A stretch of 64,000 nucleotides of DNA from Reichenbachiella carrageenanivorans (GTDB lineage Bacteria; Bacteroidota; Bacteroidia; Cytophagales; Cyclobacteriaceae). How positions within the stretch are numbered: position 1 is the stretch's first letter; each line of letters starts with the position of its first letter. The position numbers and the translations under genes were made by a program. Below are positions 1-8,673 of the stretch, piece after piece. The notes beneath the pieces were generated by a model. The model made no database searches. It had not been told where the DNA came from and was given only the letters and a program-made list of their open reading frames with translations. The stretch covers positions 2,699,501-2,763,500 of the forward strand of contig NZ_CP106735.1 in NCBI RefSeq assembly GCF_025639805.1, written 5' to 3'.

Positions 1-9
1 CGAAATAAA

Positions 10-1095
10 TTAAAACTCAAGGGTTAGTTGCCAGCCTTTGTCTTCCTTATCTTCTGTATTCAAATTAGACAACCCTAACCCAAGTAGGCGAATGGGGCGA
101 TTCATTAAGTCTTTGTCTTTTGTGATTTCGAGCCAAATGGGAGCGTACTCTTCATGTTTTCCAAGCCATTGTTGGATGGTTTTGCTACGAGTTACTTGTT
201 CAAAATCGGCATATTTGATTTTGATATTTACCGTTTTTCCTAAGATGGAATTAGTCGAAAGGCGTTTTTCCAGTTCGTGAGATAATACATGCAATTCGGT
301 ATGCACTTCAGCGATGTCTGTTAGGTCGTGATCGTAGGTGTTTTCAATACTCACAGATTTTCGAATACGGTTAGGGTTTACAGGTCTGTTGTCTATCCCT
401 CTACAGATATTGAAATAGTAGGCACCACTTTTCCCAAAATTTTTGGTAAGAAACCCAAGTGATTTGCGTTTGAGATCAAGTCCATTGTGAATACCCATAC
501 GTTTCATTTTTTCAGTAGTCACTTTGCCCACTCCAAAAAAATCTTTGATATTGAGTGTTTCAATAAAAGCTACGGCCTCTTCAGGTTTGATTAGTTTCAT
601 GCCGTTGGGTTTGTTTATATCGGAGGCGGTTTTAGCTAGAAATTTATTGATTGAAATACCCGCTGAGCAGGTAAGCTGAGTCGCATCGAAAATTTTTTGT
701 CGGATTTCTTGGGCAATTAGTGTGGCAGAAGGTAGACCTAGTTTGTTGTTGGTCACGTCGAGGTAAGCTTCGTCTAATGAAAGGGGTTCTACCAAATCTG
801 TATAGTTCAGAAAGATACTTCGAATCACCTGAGAAACTTCTTTGTATACATCAAATCTTGGTTTGACGAAAGTCAATTGAGGGCATTTTCGGTAGGCGAT
901 TACAGATGGCATTGCAGATCGCACACCATACTTTCGGGCTTCATAAGATGCCGCAGCCACTACTCCTCTCGATCGGCTGCCACCCACGGCTACAGGTTTG
1001 CCTCTGAGTTCGGGGTGATCCCTCTGCTCTACCGAGGCATAAAAGGCATCCATATCGATGTGTATGATTTTCCGTATGGCTAAATTGTCAGACAA
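10..1095 (-). CDS. dinB: DNA polymerase IV (Y-family translesion polymerase)
   Basis: Error-prone Y-family polymerase that copies past damaged template bases. The 361-residue protein has the N-terminal metal-binding motif HIDMDAFYASVEQ near residue 12 and the second catalytic motif SLDEAYLDVT near residue 105, followed by a thumb/helix-hairpin-helix region (FFGVGKVTTEKM) and a little-finger domain. Length and motif order are normal for DinB, and both acidic catalytic sites are present, so it should be active. It is transcribed away from the next gene and shares no operon in the window. The gene is complete, with its stop codon 10 bases from the window edge. It is unrelated to the polysaccharide locus. 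Confidence 0.96.
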   Translation of the reverse strand: MSDNLAIRKIIHIDMDAFYASVEQRDHPELRGKPVAVGGSRSRGVVAAASYEARKYGVRSAMPSVIAYRKCPQLTFVKPRFDVYKEVSQVIRSIFLNYTDLVEPLSLDEAYLDVTNNKLGLPSATLIAQEIRQKIFDATQLTCSAGISINKFLAKTASDINKPNGMKLIKPEEAVAFIETLNIKDFFGVGKVTTEKMKRMGIHNGLDLKRKSLGFLTKNFGKSGAYYFNICRGIDNRPVNPNRIRKSVSIENTYDHDLTDIAEVHTELHVLSHELEKRLSTNSILGKTVNIKIKYADFEQVTRSKTIQQWLGKHEEYAPIWLEITKDKDLMNRPIRLLGLGLSNLNTEDKEDKGWQLTLEF

Positions 1096-1177
1096 TCTTG
1101 ATTTGGCTTTATATTATCATTTATTAATGTGAAATTTGCTCCACTCACTACCGATAGTAATACGAATATAGAGGTCG

Positions 1178-1315
1178 ATGAATAAGTCTAAAAAGATATT
1201 TTTTGTGGCAGTATTTTTGTTTTTGATGCTTTTGTTGTGGATAGTGGTCGATTTTGCCAAACACACCAAGTTTCGTGGCGCTACAAATATGATTAATATT
1301 ATTCAGGTACTTTGA
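1178..1315 (+). CDS. small single-helix membrane protein
   Basis: A 45-codon ORF with an ATG at 1178 and a TGA at 1313-1315. It encodes a basic start (MNKSKK), one hydrophobic helix (about residues 7-24, rich in F, L, V) and a short polar tail (DFAKHTKFRG and onward). It ends 31 bases before the permease gene on the same strand, so the two may be cotranscribed. A GAGG lies just before the start but is too close to be a convincing ribosome site. I do not recognise a family. The charge pattern (basic N-terminus, helix, short tail) is that of a real small membrane protein, but coding status is unproven. Confidence 0.45.
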   Translation: MNKSKKIFFVAVFLFLMLLLWIVVDFAKHTKFRGATNMINIIQVL

Positions 1316-1346
1316 ACACTCCATTTTCTTATATCAGCAGGCCAGC

Positions 1347-3080
1347 ATGAAAAAACTCGATAAACTTCTTCTCAAATCCTTTATCGGGCCATTTGTGATC
1401 ACCTTTCTCGTAGCAGTATTTATCCTATTGCTAGTCTATATGATGAAATACTTCGACGATTTCATTGGTAAGAATTTAGGTTTTATGGTTTTGGGGGAGT
1501 TGATGGGATATTTCAGTATCAATCAAATGCCCATGGCTTTGCCGTTGGCCGTGCTGATTTCATCTCTGATGACTTATGGTAAATTAGGCGAGCATTTTGA
1601 ACTCACAGCAATCAAAGGGTCGGGTATCTCTTTGCTGCGGATCATTTTGCCCACTTTTGTGTTTTGCGTCCTATTGGCCATTGGTGCATTCTTGCTCAAT
1701 AACTATATTGTGCCTAAGGCCAACCTACGAGCATTTAGCTTACTATATGATATCAAGCAAACCAAGCCATCGATGGACTTGCGCGAAGGTCAGTTTTATA
1801 ATGGGATTCCTAAATACAGTATTAAAATTGAAAAAAAATACCCTGATGGTATCTCTATCAAGAATATTGTGATTTATGATCACACAGAGGGAGATGGAAA
1901 CAAACGCGTGATTATAGCAGATTCTTGTCGAATGTATTCTTTCATGGGAGATCGTTATCTCAAAATGGATTTGTATAATGGCAATCATTATATAGAAGAG
2001 GAAGAAAAGTCAGGAAGAAAAAATAAGGATGAAGTGGCTCAGTTTGTCAGAACTAAATTTGCTAATATGGATTTGGTATTTAGTTTGGCCTCGTTCGATT
2101 TGAATGATACCGACGAAAGTCTATTTGCAGACAATAGGTATATGAAAGGGATCAAGGAACTCAATAGCAGTATCGACTCTATGAGCCATTCGATGATGGA
2201 TTCGAAATACAAAGTATATGGCAGTGTGGCTGGAGCTTATCGATTGCATATGGCAGGTTATTTAGAACCACCCATGGGTTTGGTTGAGAAAAAACATGAA
2301 GTAGATTCGATAAGAGAGGCAAAGAAAGTGTTGCAGGATTCGTTGAAACGAATGGAGGAATTGGCTCTTGTGGCGGATTCGCTAGAGCAGCTAGGGGAGG
2401 CGAAAATTGATTCTTCGGCTAAGAAAAAAGCAAAACGGAAAACCTATCAAAAACCTGGCCTTGTAACGAGCAAAGGTGTGGTTAAGTCAAAGAGCAATCC
2501 ATTGGCTGTCAAGAAGAAGAAAAAAGTAAAGTTTGATAGTCTTTACATTTCTAGTGATTCGCTGATTGCGGTGGTGAAATTGAAAATGGATAGTGTATAC
2601 CAAGAGCAAGGAGTAAGAGACCAAGTGCTGTCTCGGGCTGTAGGCAATGCGCGAAACATCAAGTCCACGCTCAATAGTACAGTGCTCAGAATGAAGAGCC
2701 TAAAAACCTCTTTGGATTCTCACGTAGTAGAGAAATATAAAAAGTATGCGCAGGCATTTTCATGTATCGTGATGTTTTTGATAGGAGCGCCATTGGGTGC
2801 TATTATCAAAAGAGGAGGGCTGGGTTTTCCGGTGATTATCTCCATTTTCTTCTTTATTATCTTTTATGTACTGACTAGTGTAGGCGATAAGTGGGCAAAA
2901 AGTGGTGTGGTAGATGGGTTTTATGCGGCTTGGATGGCCAATTTTGTGCTGTTTCCAGTTGGGGTATTTTTCCTGAAGCAGGCGCGTAAGGATGCCAAGA
3001 TTTTTGATGCAGACTTTTACAGTGTTTGGATAGATAAAATTAAAAACTGGTGGGTCGCAAGGGTAAACAAAAAGCAATAG
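1347..3080 (+). CDS. LptF/LptG family permease (YjgP/YjgQ)
   Basis: Predicted inner-membrane permease of the lipopolysaccharide export machine, which works with the ATPase LptB to extract LPS and pass it to the periplasmic bridge. The N-terminus (MKKLDKLLLKSFIGPF, then a long hydrophobic helix) is typical of the family. Two further helices lie near residues 50-75 and 95-120, and three helices lie at the C-terminus (about 470-560, including IGAPLGAIIKRGG). The 577 residues exceed the usual proteobacterial 360. The extra length is a charged, lysine-rich central region (about residues 270-460) with a KKKAKRK stretch, as often seen in Bacteroidota versions. Whether it is the F or G subunit cannot be told from the sequence alone. 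Confidence 0.9.
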   Translation: MKKLDKLLLKSFIGPFVITFLVAVFILLLVYMMKYFDDFIGKNLGFMVLGELMGYFSINQMPMALPLAVLISSLMTYGKLGEHFELTAIKGSGISLLRIILPTFVFCVLLAIGAFLLNNYIVPKANLRAFSLLYDIKQTKPSMDLREGQFYNGIPKYSIKIEKKYPDGISIKNIVIYDHTEGDGNKRVIIADSCRMYSFMGDRYLKMDLYNGNHYIEEEEKSGRKNKDEVAQFVRTKFANMDLVFSLASFDLNDTDESLFADNRYMKGIKELNSSIDSMSHSMMDSKYKVYGSVAGAYRLHMAGYLEPPMGLVEKKHEVDSIREAKKVLQDSLKRMEELALVADSLEQLGEAKIDSSAKKKAKRKTYQKPGLVTSKGVVKSKSNPLAVKKKKKVKFDSLYISSDSLIAVVKLKMDSVYQEQGVRDQVLSRAVGNARNIKSTLNSTVLRMKSLKTSLDSHVVEKYKKYAQAFSCIVMFLIGAPLGAIIKRGGLGFPVIISIFFFIIFYVLTSVGDKWAKSGVVDGFYAAWMANFVLFPVGVFFLKQARKDAKIFDADFYSVWIDKIKNWWVARVNKKQ

Positions 3081-3089
3081 TCTAGAGCT

Positions 3090-3121
3090 TTGTTTTTAAT
3101 GAATTGTATGCCTATTTTTGC
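3090..3121 (+). promoter_or_regulatory. Bacteroidota-type promoter for rpsO
   Basis: TTTG at 3090-3093 and TATTTTTG at 3114-3121 match the -33 TTTG and -7 TAnnTTTG elements of Bacteroidota sigma factor, with a 20-base spacer inside the usual 19-21. The element lies 37 bases before the rpsO start. This is a pattern match, not a mapped start site. Confidence 0.6.
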
Positions 3122-3158
3122 CGTTCGAAAAAATATATAATTAAACTTTTTACTAAGC

Positions 3159-3434
3159 ATGTATTTAGCAACAGATAAGAAAGAGGAAGTCTTCGAAAAT
3201 CATGGTCGGTTAAAGTCTAAGAAGGATACAGGTTCTGCGGAATCTCAAATCGCTCTCTTTACTTACCGAATTAATCACTTGACTGCTCATTTAAAAGGGC
3301 ATAAAAAAGATCACTCAACGAGATTGGGTCTTTTGAAATTGGTAGGAAAGAGAAGAAGTCTTCTCGATTACCTATACAAAAAAGATATCGAGAGATATAG
3401 AGCGATTATCGCTGAATTAGGATTAAGAAAATAA
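3159..3434 (+). CDS. rpsO: 30S ribosomal protein S15
   Basis: Small-subunit protein that binds 16S rRNA and helps build the platform of the 30S subunit. The 91-residue product has the family signature: [22 protein letters not shown] in its first half and [17 protein letters not shown] followed by the [13 protein letters not shown] end. Length is normal. It lies directly before pnp, the conserved rpsO-pnp order of many bacteria, but a terminator separates the two here, so pnp probably has its own promoter or depends on read-through. Confidence 0.97.
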   Translation: MYLATDKKEEVFENHGRLKSKKDTGSAESQIALFTYRINHLTAHLKGHKKDHSTRLGLLKLVGKRRSLLDYLYKKDIERYRAIIAELGLRK

Positions 3435-3444
3435 AAATATGCGC

Positions 3445-3475
3445 AAAAGGAAGTCTCTCACGGGCTTCCTTTTTT
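3445..3475 (+). terminator. terminator after rpsO
   Basis: Arms AAAAGGAAG (3445-3453) and CTTCCTTTT (3465-3473) form a nine-pair hairpin with an 11-base loop, ending in six T (3470-3475). It starts 11 bases after the rpsO stop. Confidence 0.75.
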
Positions 3476-3553
3476 GTTCTTTCTCACTCGTTAATTTCAA
3501 ATTTTGACATTACTCACACTCAATTTTATTAGTCAAAATTTAAAAAATTACTT

Positions 3554-5701
3554 ATGTCATTAAACGTAGTAACTAAAACCATCAAGTTAAAAGATGGTAG
3601 AGAGATTACTATAGAAACCGGAAAATTGGCCAAGCAGGCTGATGGTTCTGTAGTAGTTAAAATGGGTAAAACCATGTTATTGGCCACAGTAGTGTCAAAC
3701 AAAGACGCTCGTGAAGGAGTGGATTTCCTTCCTATGTCTGTTGATTATCAGGAAAAATTCGCAGCCGCGGGAAAAATCCCTGGAGGATTTTTGAAAAGAG
3801 AAGGTAGACTATCTGACAACGAAGTATTGGTTTGTCGATTAGTAGACAGAGCATTGAGACCTTTGTTTCCTAGCGATTACCATGCAGAGACTCAAGTTCA
3901 GATTTCTCTAATTTCATTAGGCGAAGATGATCTTCCAGATGCACTTGCTGCTTTGGCTGCTTCAGCTGCTATCGCAGTGTCGGACATTCCTTTCGGAGGT
4001 CCTATCGCAGAAGTGAGGGTTGCTCATAAAGACGGTCAATTCTTAATCAATCCTACCAAAACTCAATTGGAAGGGTCTGATTTGGATATGATCATTGCTG
4101 GTACCAAAGATGATATCATGATGGTAGAAGGCGAAATGTTGGAAGTGTCTGAAGATATCATGATTGCTGCTATCAAAGAAGCACATACCGCTATTATCGA
4201 TATGTGTAATACTCAGATCGAATTGACTGAAGCAGTTGGAAAAACTGAGAAAAGAGAATACTGCCACGAAGAAGCACCTGATGAAGAATTGAGAGCAGAC
4301 ATCAAGGCGAAAACTTTTGACGCTGTGTACGCAGTAGCAAAAGAAGGTAATCCAAACAAAAACATCCGTAAGGAGAAATTTGCAGCGATTATCGAAGAAT
4401 ATAAAGCGGCATTGCCTGAGTTGCCAGAAGGTGAATCATACAATGAAGCTCTAATTGCTACCTACTATCACGATGTAGAAAAAGAAGCAATCAGACAATG
4501 TGTCTTGGATACAAGAAAAAGATTGGACGGACGTGCTTTAGACGAAATTAGACCTATCTGGTCTGAGGTTGACTATTTGCCATCTGCTCACGGATCAGCC
4601 ATATTTACTAGAGGTGAAACCCAATCGTTGACTAGTGTAACACTAGGAACCAAGCTTGACGAACAAATGGTAGACGGTGCTGTGCACTCAGGGTACAACA
4701 AGTTCTTCTTGCACTACAACTTCCCTGCATTCTCTACTGGAGAAGCAAGACCCAACAGAGGTCCGGGACGTAGAGAAGTAGGGCATGGTAACTTGGCATG
4801 GAGAGCGATCAAACCGATGCTCCCAGCTAATGATGAAAACCCTTATACCATTCGTGTAGTGTCTGATATTTTGGAATCAAACGGTTCGTCTTCTATGGCA
4901 ACTGTATGTGCTGGTTCGCTAGCCTTGATGGATGCGGGTATTCCGTTGAAATCTCCAGTTTCAGGTATCGCTATGGGTATGATCTCAGATCCTGAAACAG
5001 GAAAATATGCGATCTTGTCTGACATCTTGGGAGACGAAGATCATTTGGGAGACATGGACTTCAAAGTAACTGGAAACGACAATGGTATCACTGCTTGTCA
5101 GATGGATATCAAAGTAGACGGGTTGTCTTACGAAGTATTGGCTGAGGCATTGATGCAGGCTAATGCAGGTAGAGCTCACATCCTTGGGGAAATGAGAAAG
5201 ACCATGACTGAGTCTAGAGCGGATATGAAATCTCATGCACCAAGGTCTACGATGATCAGAATTGAAAAAGAAATGATCGGGCCATTAATCGGACCAGGAG
5301 GTAAAATTATTCAGGAGATTCAGAAAGAGTCTGGCGCAACAGTGACAGTAACTGAAGATGATAAAAACGGTATCGTAAACGTCTTTACTGCTGATGGAGA
5401 TGCCATGAAAGAAGCACTAAGAAGAATCAATAACATCGTGGCTACGCCAGATGTAGGAGAGACTTACGAAGGCAAAGTAAAGTCGATCATGCCATTTGGT
5501 GCATTCATCGAATTCATGCCAGGCAAAGACGGTTTGCTACACATCTCTGAGATCAAATGGGAGAGAGTAGAAAACATGGATGGTGTGCTAGAAGTAGGCG
5601 AAGAGATCAAAGTGAAATTGATCGAAATCGACAAGAAAACGGGTAAGTTTAGATTGTCTAGAAAAGCACTTTTGCCAAAACCGGAGAAAGCAGAAGGGTA
5701 A
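3554..5701 (+). CDS. pnp: polyribonucleotide nucleotidyltransferase (PNPase)
   Basis: 3'-to-5' phosphorolytic exoribonuclease that degrades mRNA and trims RNA ends. The 715 residues carry the full domain order: RNase PH-like domain 1 (about 10-215), helical linker, RNase PH-like domain 2 (about 310-535, with [20 protein letters not shown]), a KH domain ([15 protein letters not shown], near 575) and an S1 domain ([17 protein letters not shown], near 635-700). Nothing is missing. It follows rpsO after a terminator and ends at a strong terminator of its own. An essential-type housekeeping gene, not part of the sugar locus. Confidence 0.97.
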   Translation: MSLNVVTKTIKLKDGREITIETGKLAKQADGSVVVKMGKTMLLATVVSNKDAREGVDFLPMSVDYQEKFAAAGKIPGGFLKREGRLSDNEVLVCRLVDRALRPLFPSDYHAETQVQISLISLGEDDLPDALAALAASAAIAVSDIPFGGPIAEVRVAHKDGQFLINPTKTQLEGSDLDMIIAGTKDDIMMVEGEMLEVSEDIMIAAIKEAHTAIIDMCNTQIELTEAVGKTEKREYCHEEAPDEELRADIKAKTFDAVYAVAKEGNPNKNIRKEKFAAIIEEYKAALPELPEGESYNEALIATYYHDVEKEAIRQCVLDTRKRLDGRALDEIRPIWSEVDYLPSAHGSAIFTRGETQSLTSVTLGTKLDEQMVDGAVHSGYNKFFLHYNFPAFSTGEARPNRGPGRREVGHGNLAWRAIKPMLPANDENPYTIRVVSDILESNGSSSMATVCAGSLALMDAGIPLKSPVSGIAMGMISDPETGKYAILSDILGDEDHLGDMDFKVTGNDNGITACQMDIKVDGLSYEVLAEALMQANAGRAHILGEMRKTMTESRADMKSHAPRSTMIRIEKEMIGPLIGPGGKIIQEIQKESGATVTVTEDDKNGIVNVFTADGDAMKEALRRINNIVATPDVGETYEGKVKSIMPFGAFIEFMPGKDGLLHISEIKWERVENMDGVLEVGEEIKVKLIEIDKKTGKFRLSRKALLPKPEKAEG

Positions 5702-5725
5702 TAATCCCTTTTTAAAATTATAAAT

Positions 5726-5755
5726 AAAAACCACGCCCTTGAGCGTGGTTTTTTT
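5726..5755 (+). terminator. terminator after pnp
   Basis: AAAAA CCACGC (5726-5736) pairs with GCGTGG TTTTT (5743-5753) around a six-base loop, followed by a run of seven T (5749-5755). A textbook intrinsic terminator 25 bases after the pnp stop. The A and T tracts make it potentially bidirectional. Confidence 0.85.
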
Positions 5756-5852
5756 GCTTTAGAAAGAGCGAGAGAAAACATGACCTTCTTGAGCATAGAA
5801 CAGGGTGCGTGAAAAGGCCTCTGATTAATAGAAAGGAAGAGCTATTCGGTTG

Positions 5853-5869
5853 TAGATAAATATTATCTA
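5853..5869. promoter_or_regulatory. inverted repeat upstream of trxB
   Basis: TAGATAA and TTATCTA form a perfect seven-base inverted repeat with a three-base centre, about 95 bases before trxB. It could be an operator, or chance in an AT-rich spacer. No clear -33/-7 promoter was seen in this 261-base gap. Confidence 0.25.
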
Positions 5870-5962
5870 TCCAACGTAAACTTTTTTTGATATCAAATGT
5901 TTTATAGTGGATTAGCTTCATGCTAAATTGCAAAATCATTTTTAAGTAGAAGGATTGAAATA

Positions 5963-6913
5963 ATGACTCAAGAAAACGTAAAAGTATTGATTATAGGCTC
6001 TGGACCTGCGGGGTATACAGCTGCTATATATGCCTCTAGGGCAGGATTGAAGCCAGTATTGTACACGGGCGGAGAGCCAGGTGGACAGCTGACTACCACC
6101 AATGATGTGGAAAACTTTCCGGGTTATCCTGAAGGAGTGAACGGTCCTCAGATGATGACAGATTTGCAAAAGCAAGCAGAAAGATTCGAAACTGACATCC
6201 GTTTTGGAATGGCTACTTCGGTTGATTTTTCTGGTTATCCTCACAAAGTAATTGTAGATGAAAAACACGAGATCACAGCAGAGGCCGTTATTATTTCTAC
6301 AGGTGCAAGTGCCAAGTACTTGGGACTTGATTCTGAAAAGAGGTTATTAAACTTAGGTGTATCTGCTTGTGCGGTATGTGATGGGTTCTTTTATAGAGGC
6401 AAAGATGTAGCTGTAGTAGGAGGTGGAGACACCGCAGCAGAAGAAGCTACTTATTTAGCAAACATCTGTCCTAAGGTTTATCTTTTGGTAAGAAGAGACG
6501 AGATGCGTGCTTCGAAAATCATGCAACAACGAGTGCTCAATACGCCAAACATCGAGGTGCTTTGGAATACGTCTACAGAAGAGGTGCTGGGCGAAGAAGA
6601 AGTGGAAGCGATGAGAGTAGTAGACACAGTGACTGGAGAAAAAAGAGATATTCCGATCAAAGGATTCTTTGTAGCCATTGGTCACAAACCAAATACAGAT
6701 ATCTTTAAGGATTATTTAGAAAGAGACGAAGCGGGCTATTTGATAGTAGAACCAGGTACATCAAAGACCAAAGTAGAAGGTGTGTTTGTGACTGGAGATG
6801 CTGCAGACCGTGTATATCGTCAGGCAGTCACTGCTGCTGGTACTGGTTGTATGGGTGCCTTGGATGCTGAGAGGTTTTTGGCAGCCAAAGAATTTGAGAA
6901 TGTTGAATTGTAG
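5963..6913 (+). CDS. trxB: thioredoxin-disulfide reductase
   Basis: NADPH- and FAD-dependent enzyme that keeps thioredoxin reduced. The N-terminal FAD-binding motif GSGPAGYTAAIYASRAG (near residue 12), the redox pair CAVCDG (near residue 136), the NADPH-binding motif VVGGGDTAAEEA and the C-terminal FAD motif VFVTGDAAD are all present. At 316 residues it has the standard low-molecular-weight bacterial length. The next gene starts 7 bases after its stop, so the two are probably cotranscribed. Confidence 0.96.
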   Translation: MTQENVKVLIIGSGPAGYTAAIYASRAGLKPVLYTGGEPGGQLTTTNDVENFPGYPEGVNGPQMMTDLQKQAERFETDIRFGMATSVDFSGYPHKVIVDEKHEITAEAVIISTGASAKYLGLDSEKRLLNLGVSACAVCDGFFYRGKDVAVVGGGDTAAEEATYLANICPKVYLLVRRDEMRASKIMQQRVLNTPNIEVLWNTSTEEVLGEEEVEAMRVVDTVTGEKRDIPIKGFFVAIGHKPNTDIFKDYLERDEAGYLIVEPGTSKTKVEGVFVTGDAADRVYRQAVTAAGTGCMGALDAERFLAAKEFENVEL

Positions 6914-6919
6914 AGTTAC

Positions 6920-7948
6920 ATGTTAAGAATTATACTAATCCTATCGATACTATCGGTAGGCATAGTCACAGAATCCTTCAGCCAAACCAAGCTGAAGGAT
7001 TTTTTTAAGTTTAAAAATAAAGAGATTGTAGCGATTAATCCTGAAGACACGATTGTTCAGATTGATGAGTCTTTTTTTGAAATAGCAGATGCCTACTGGG
7101 ACAGTCTAGCTATGGAAGAAGCGCAAGAAATTTCGCTTCAGCGCGAATTGAGTATCGTGCACGAAGATACTGCTGAGATTATATTGGCTTACGAAATTCC
7201 CATACAGGTCACTGAGCAGTTGATGATCGACTCGGTATGGGTAACACTTAGAGATTATTATAGCTTGTGGAGTACTACCAAAATCAACCCCTACGAAATT
7301 GATGGCGAAAAATTTGCCGATACACTAGCTTTATCGCTTACCTTCAATAATCCTTCTTTAGATTGGTCTCTGCCCATTCCCAATACAGAAGTGACCTCTC
7401 CATTTGGTTTAAGGCGTTGGCGTTGGCATTATGGTGATGATTTGAGACTCCGCACGGGTGACTCTGTGAGAGTTGCTTTCGATGGCATTGTTCGATTAGC
7501 TCGGTACGACCGCTATGGTTATGGTAATTATATTTTGGTTAGACATTATAATGGACTAGAGACGCTCTATGGGCATCTAAGCAAAAGACTGCTAGAGCCT
7601 GGAGATGTGGTGAAAGCAGGTGATGTGATCGGCTTGGGTGGTAGCACAGGTAGAAGTAGTGGTCCTCATTTGCATTTTGAGATTCGCTATGCAGGCAATG
7701 CTATTGATCCTAAAGAAGTTTTTGATTTTGATAATGATACCATTCGCACGACGACCATGATCGTGACGCCAGAGACCTTTTCTTACCTCACAGAAGCACG
7801 AAAAATCCGTTATCATCGTGTTCGCAGCGGAGATACACTTAGTCATATCAGTTATCGTTATGGCGTATCTATTAATACCATTTGCCGTTTGAATGGCATT
7901 AGAAGAAGTACTATCTTGAGGGTAGGCCAGCGCTTACGTATTACCTAA
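6920..7948 (+). CDS. secreted M23 (LytM) peptidase with LysM domain
   Basis: Predicted periplasmic or surface endopeptidase that cuts peptidoglycan cross-bridges, or a regulator of such enzymes. Residues 1-21 form a signal peptide ending near SFSQ. The LytM domain (about 155-250) shows the zinc-binding HYGDD (the family HxGxD) and GPHLHFEIR (the HxH motif), so the metal site looks intact. A LysM peptidoglycan-binding domain ends the protein (about 296-342, HRVRSGDTLSHISYRYG). It follows trxB by 7 bases and precedes bshB1 by 9, suggesting one operon although the functions are unrelated. Confidence 0.92.
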   Translation: MLRIILILSILSVGIVTESFSQTKLKDFFKFKNKEIVAINPEDTIVQIDESFFEIADAYWDSLAMEEAQEISLQRELSIVHEDTAEIILAYEIPIQVTEQLMIDSVWVTLRDYYSLWSTTKINPYEIDGEKFADTLALSLTFNNPSLDWSLPIPNTEVTSPFGLRRWRWHYGDDLRLRTGDSVRVAFDGIVRLARYDRYGYGNYILVRHYNGLETLYGHLSKRLLEPGDVVKAGDVIGLGGSTGRSSGPHLHFEIRYAGNAIDPKEVFDFDNDTIRTTTMIVTPETFSYLTEARKIRYHRVRSGDTLSHISYRYGVSINTICRLNGIRRSTILRVGQRLRIT

Positions 7949-7956
7949 TTGAGACT

Positions 7957-8673
7957 ATGAAACTAGATGTCCTTGTATTTGCTGCCCATCCAGACGATGC
8001 CGAATTGTCTTGCGGAGGCACTATTCTTTCCCTTATTGCTCAAAGTAAAAAGGTGGGTATTGTAGACTTTACTCGGGGAGAAATGGGAACAAGAGGTACG
8101 CCTGAAATCAGAGACAAAGAGGCTGCTGCGTCGAGTAAGATACTAGGACTTGCTGTTCGAGATAATTTGAGATTCCAAGATGTGTTTTTCAAAAATGATG
8201 ATGCGCATGTGCTCGAAGTGGTAAAAAAAATCAGACAATACCAGCCAGAGGTGATTTTGGCGAATGCGCTTGCAGATCGGCACCCCGATCATGCTAAAGC
8301 AGCTCAAGTAGTGAAAAAGGCCATATTTCTAGCGGGTTTGAAAAATTTAAAATCGGAATGGGGTGGCAAAGCACAGGAAAATTGGTACATCAAGAATCTT
8401 TACCACTACATCCAGACCGACTTCATGAAGCCTGATTTTGTAGTAGACGTATCTGATCACTGGGCTACTCGCATGGAGGCGGTACGAGCCTTCAAGTCTC
8501 AGTTTTTCGATCCCAATGGCGAATCTTCTAATACACTGATTTCTACACCTGAATTTATGGAGCTTATAGAAGCCAGAGGTCGTGAGTTGGGTCTGTCTAT
8601 TCGTGTGAAATATGGTGAAGGATTTGTGTCTGACAGAGCACTTGGTGTCTCTGATTTGACTTCCTTGCTCTGA
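7957..8673 (+). CDS. bshB1: bacillithiol biosynthesis deacetylase BshB1
   Basis: LmbE/PIG-L family zinc deacetylase that removes the acetyl group from N-acetylglucosaminyl malate, the second step of bacillithiol synthesis. The motif AHPDDAELSCGG near residue 10 carries the zinc ligands, and ADRHPDHAKA near residue 109 supplies the second His cluster. Length (238) and the GEGFVSDRAL end match BshB1. It implies that bacillithiol, not glutathione, is the cell's low-molecular-weight thiol. Its last 175 bases overlap, on the other strand, the end of the site-2 protease gene. Confidence 0.9.
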   Translation: MKLDVLVFAAHPDDAELSCGGTILSLIAQSKKVGIVDFTRGEMGTRGTPEIRDKEAAASSKILGLAVRDNLRFQDVFFKNDDAHVLEVVKKIRQYQPEVILANALADRHPDHAKAAQVVKKAIFLAGLKNLKSEWGGKAQENWYIKNLYHYIQTDFMKPDFVVDVSDHWATRMEAVRAFKSQFFDPNGESSNTLISTPEFMELIEARGRELGLSIRVKYGEGFVSDRALGVSDLTSLL

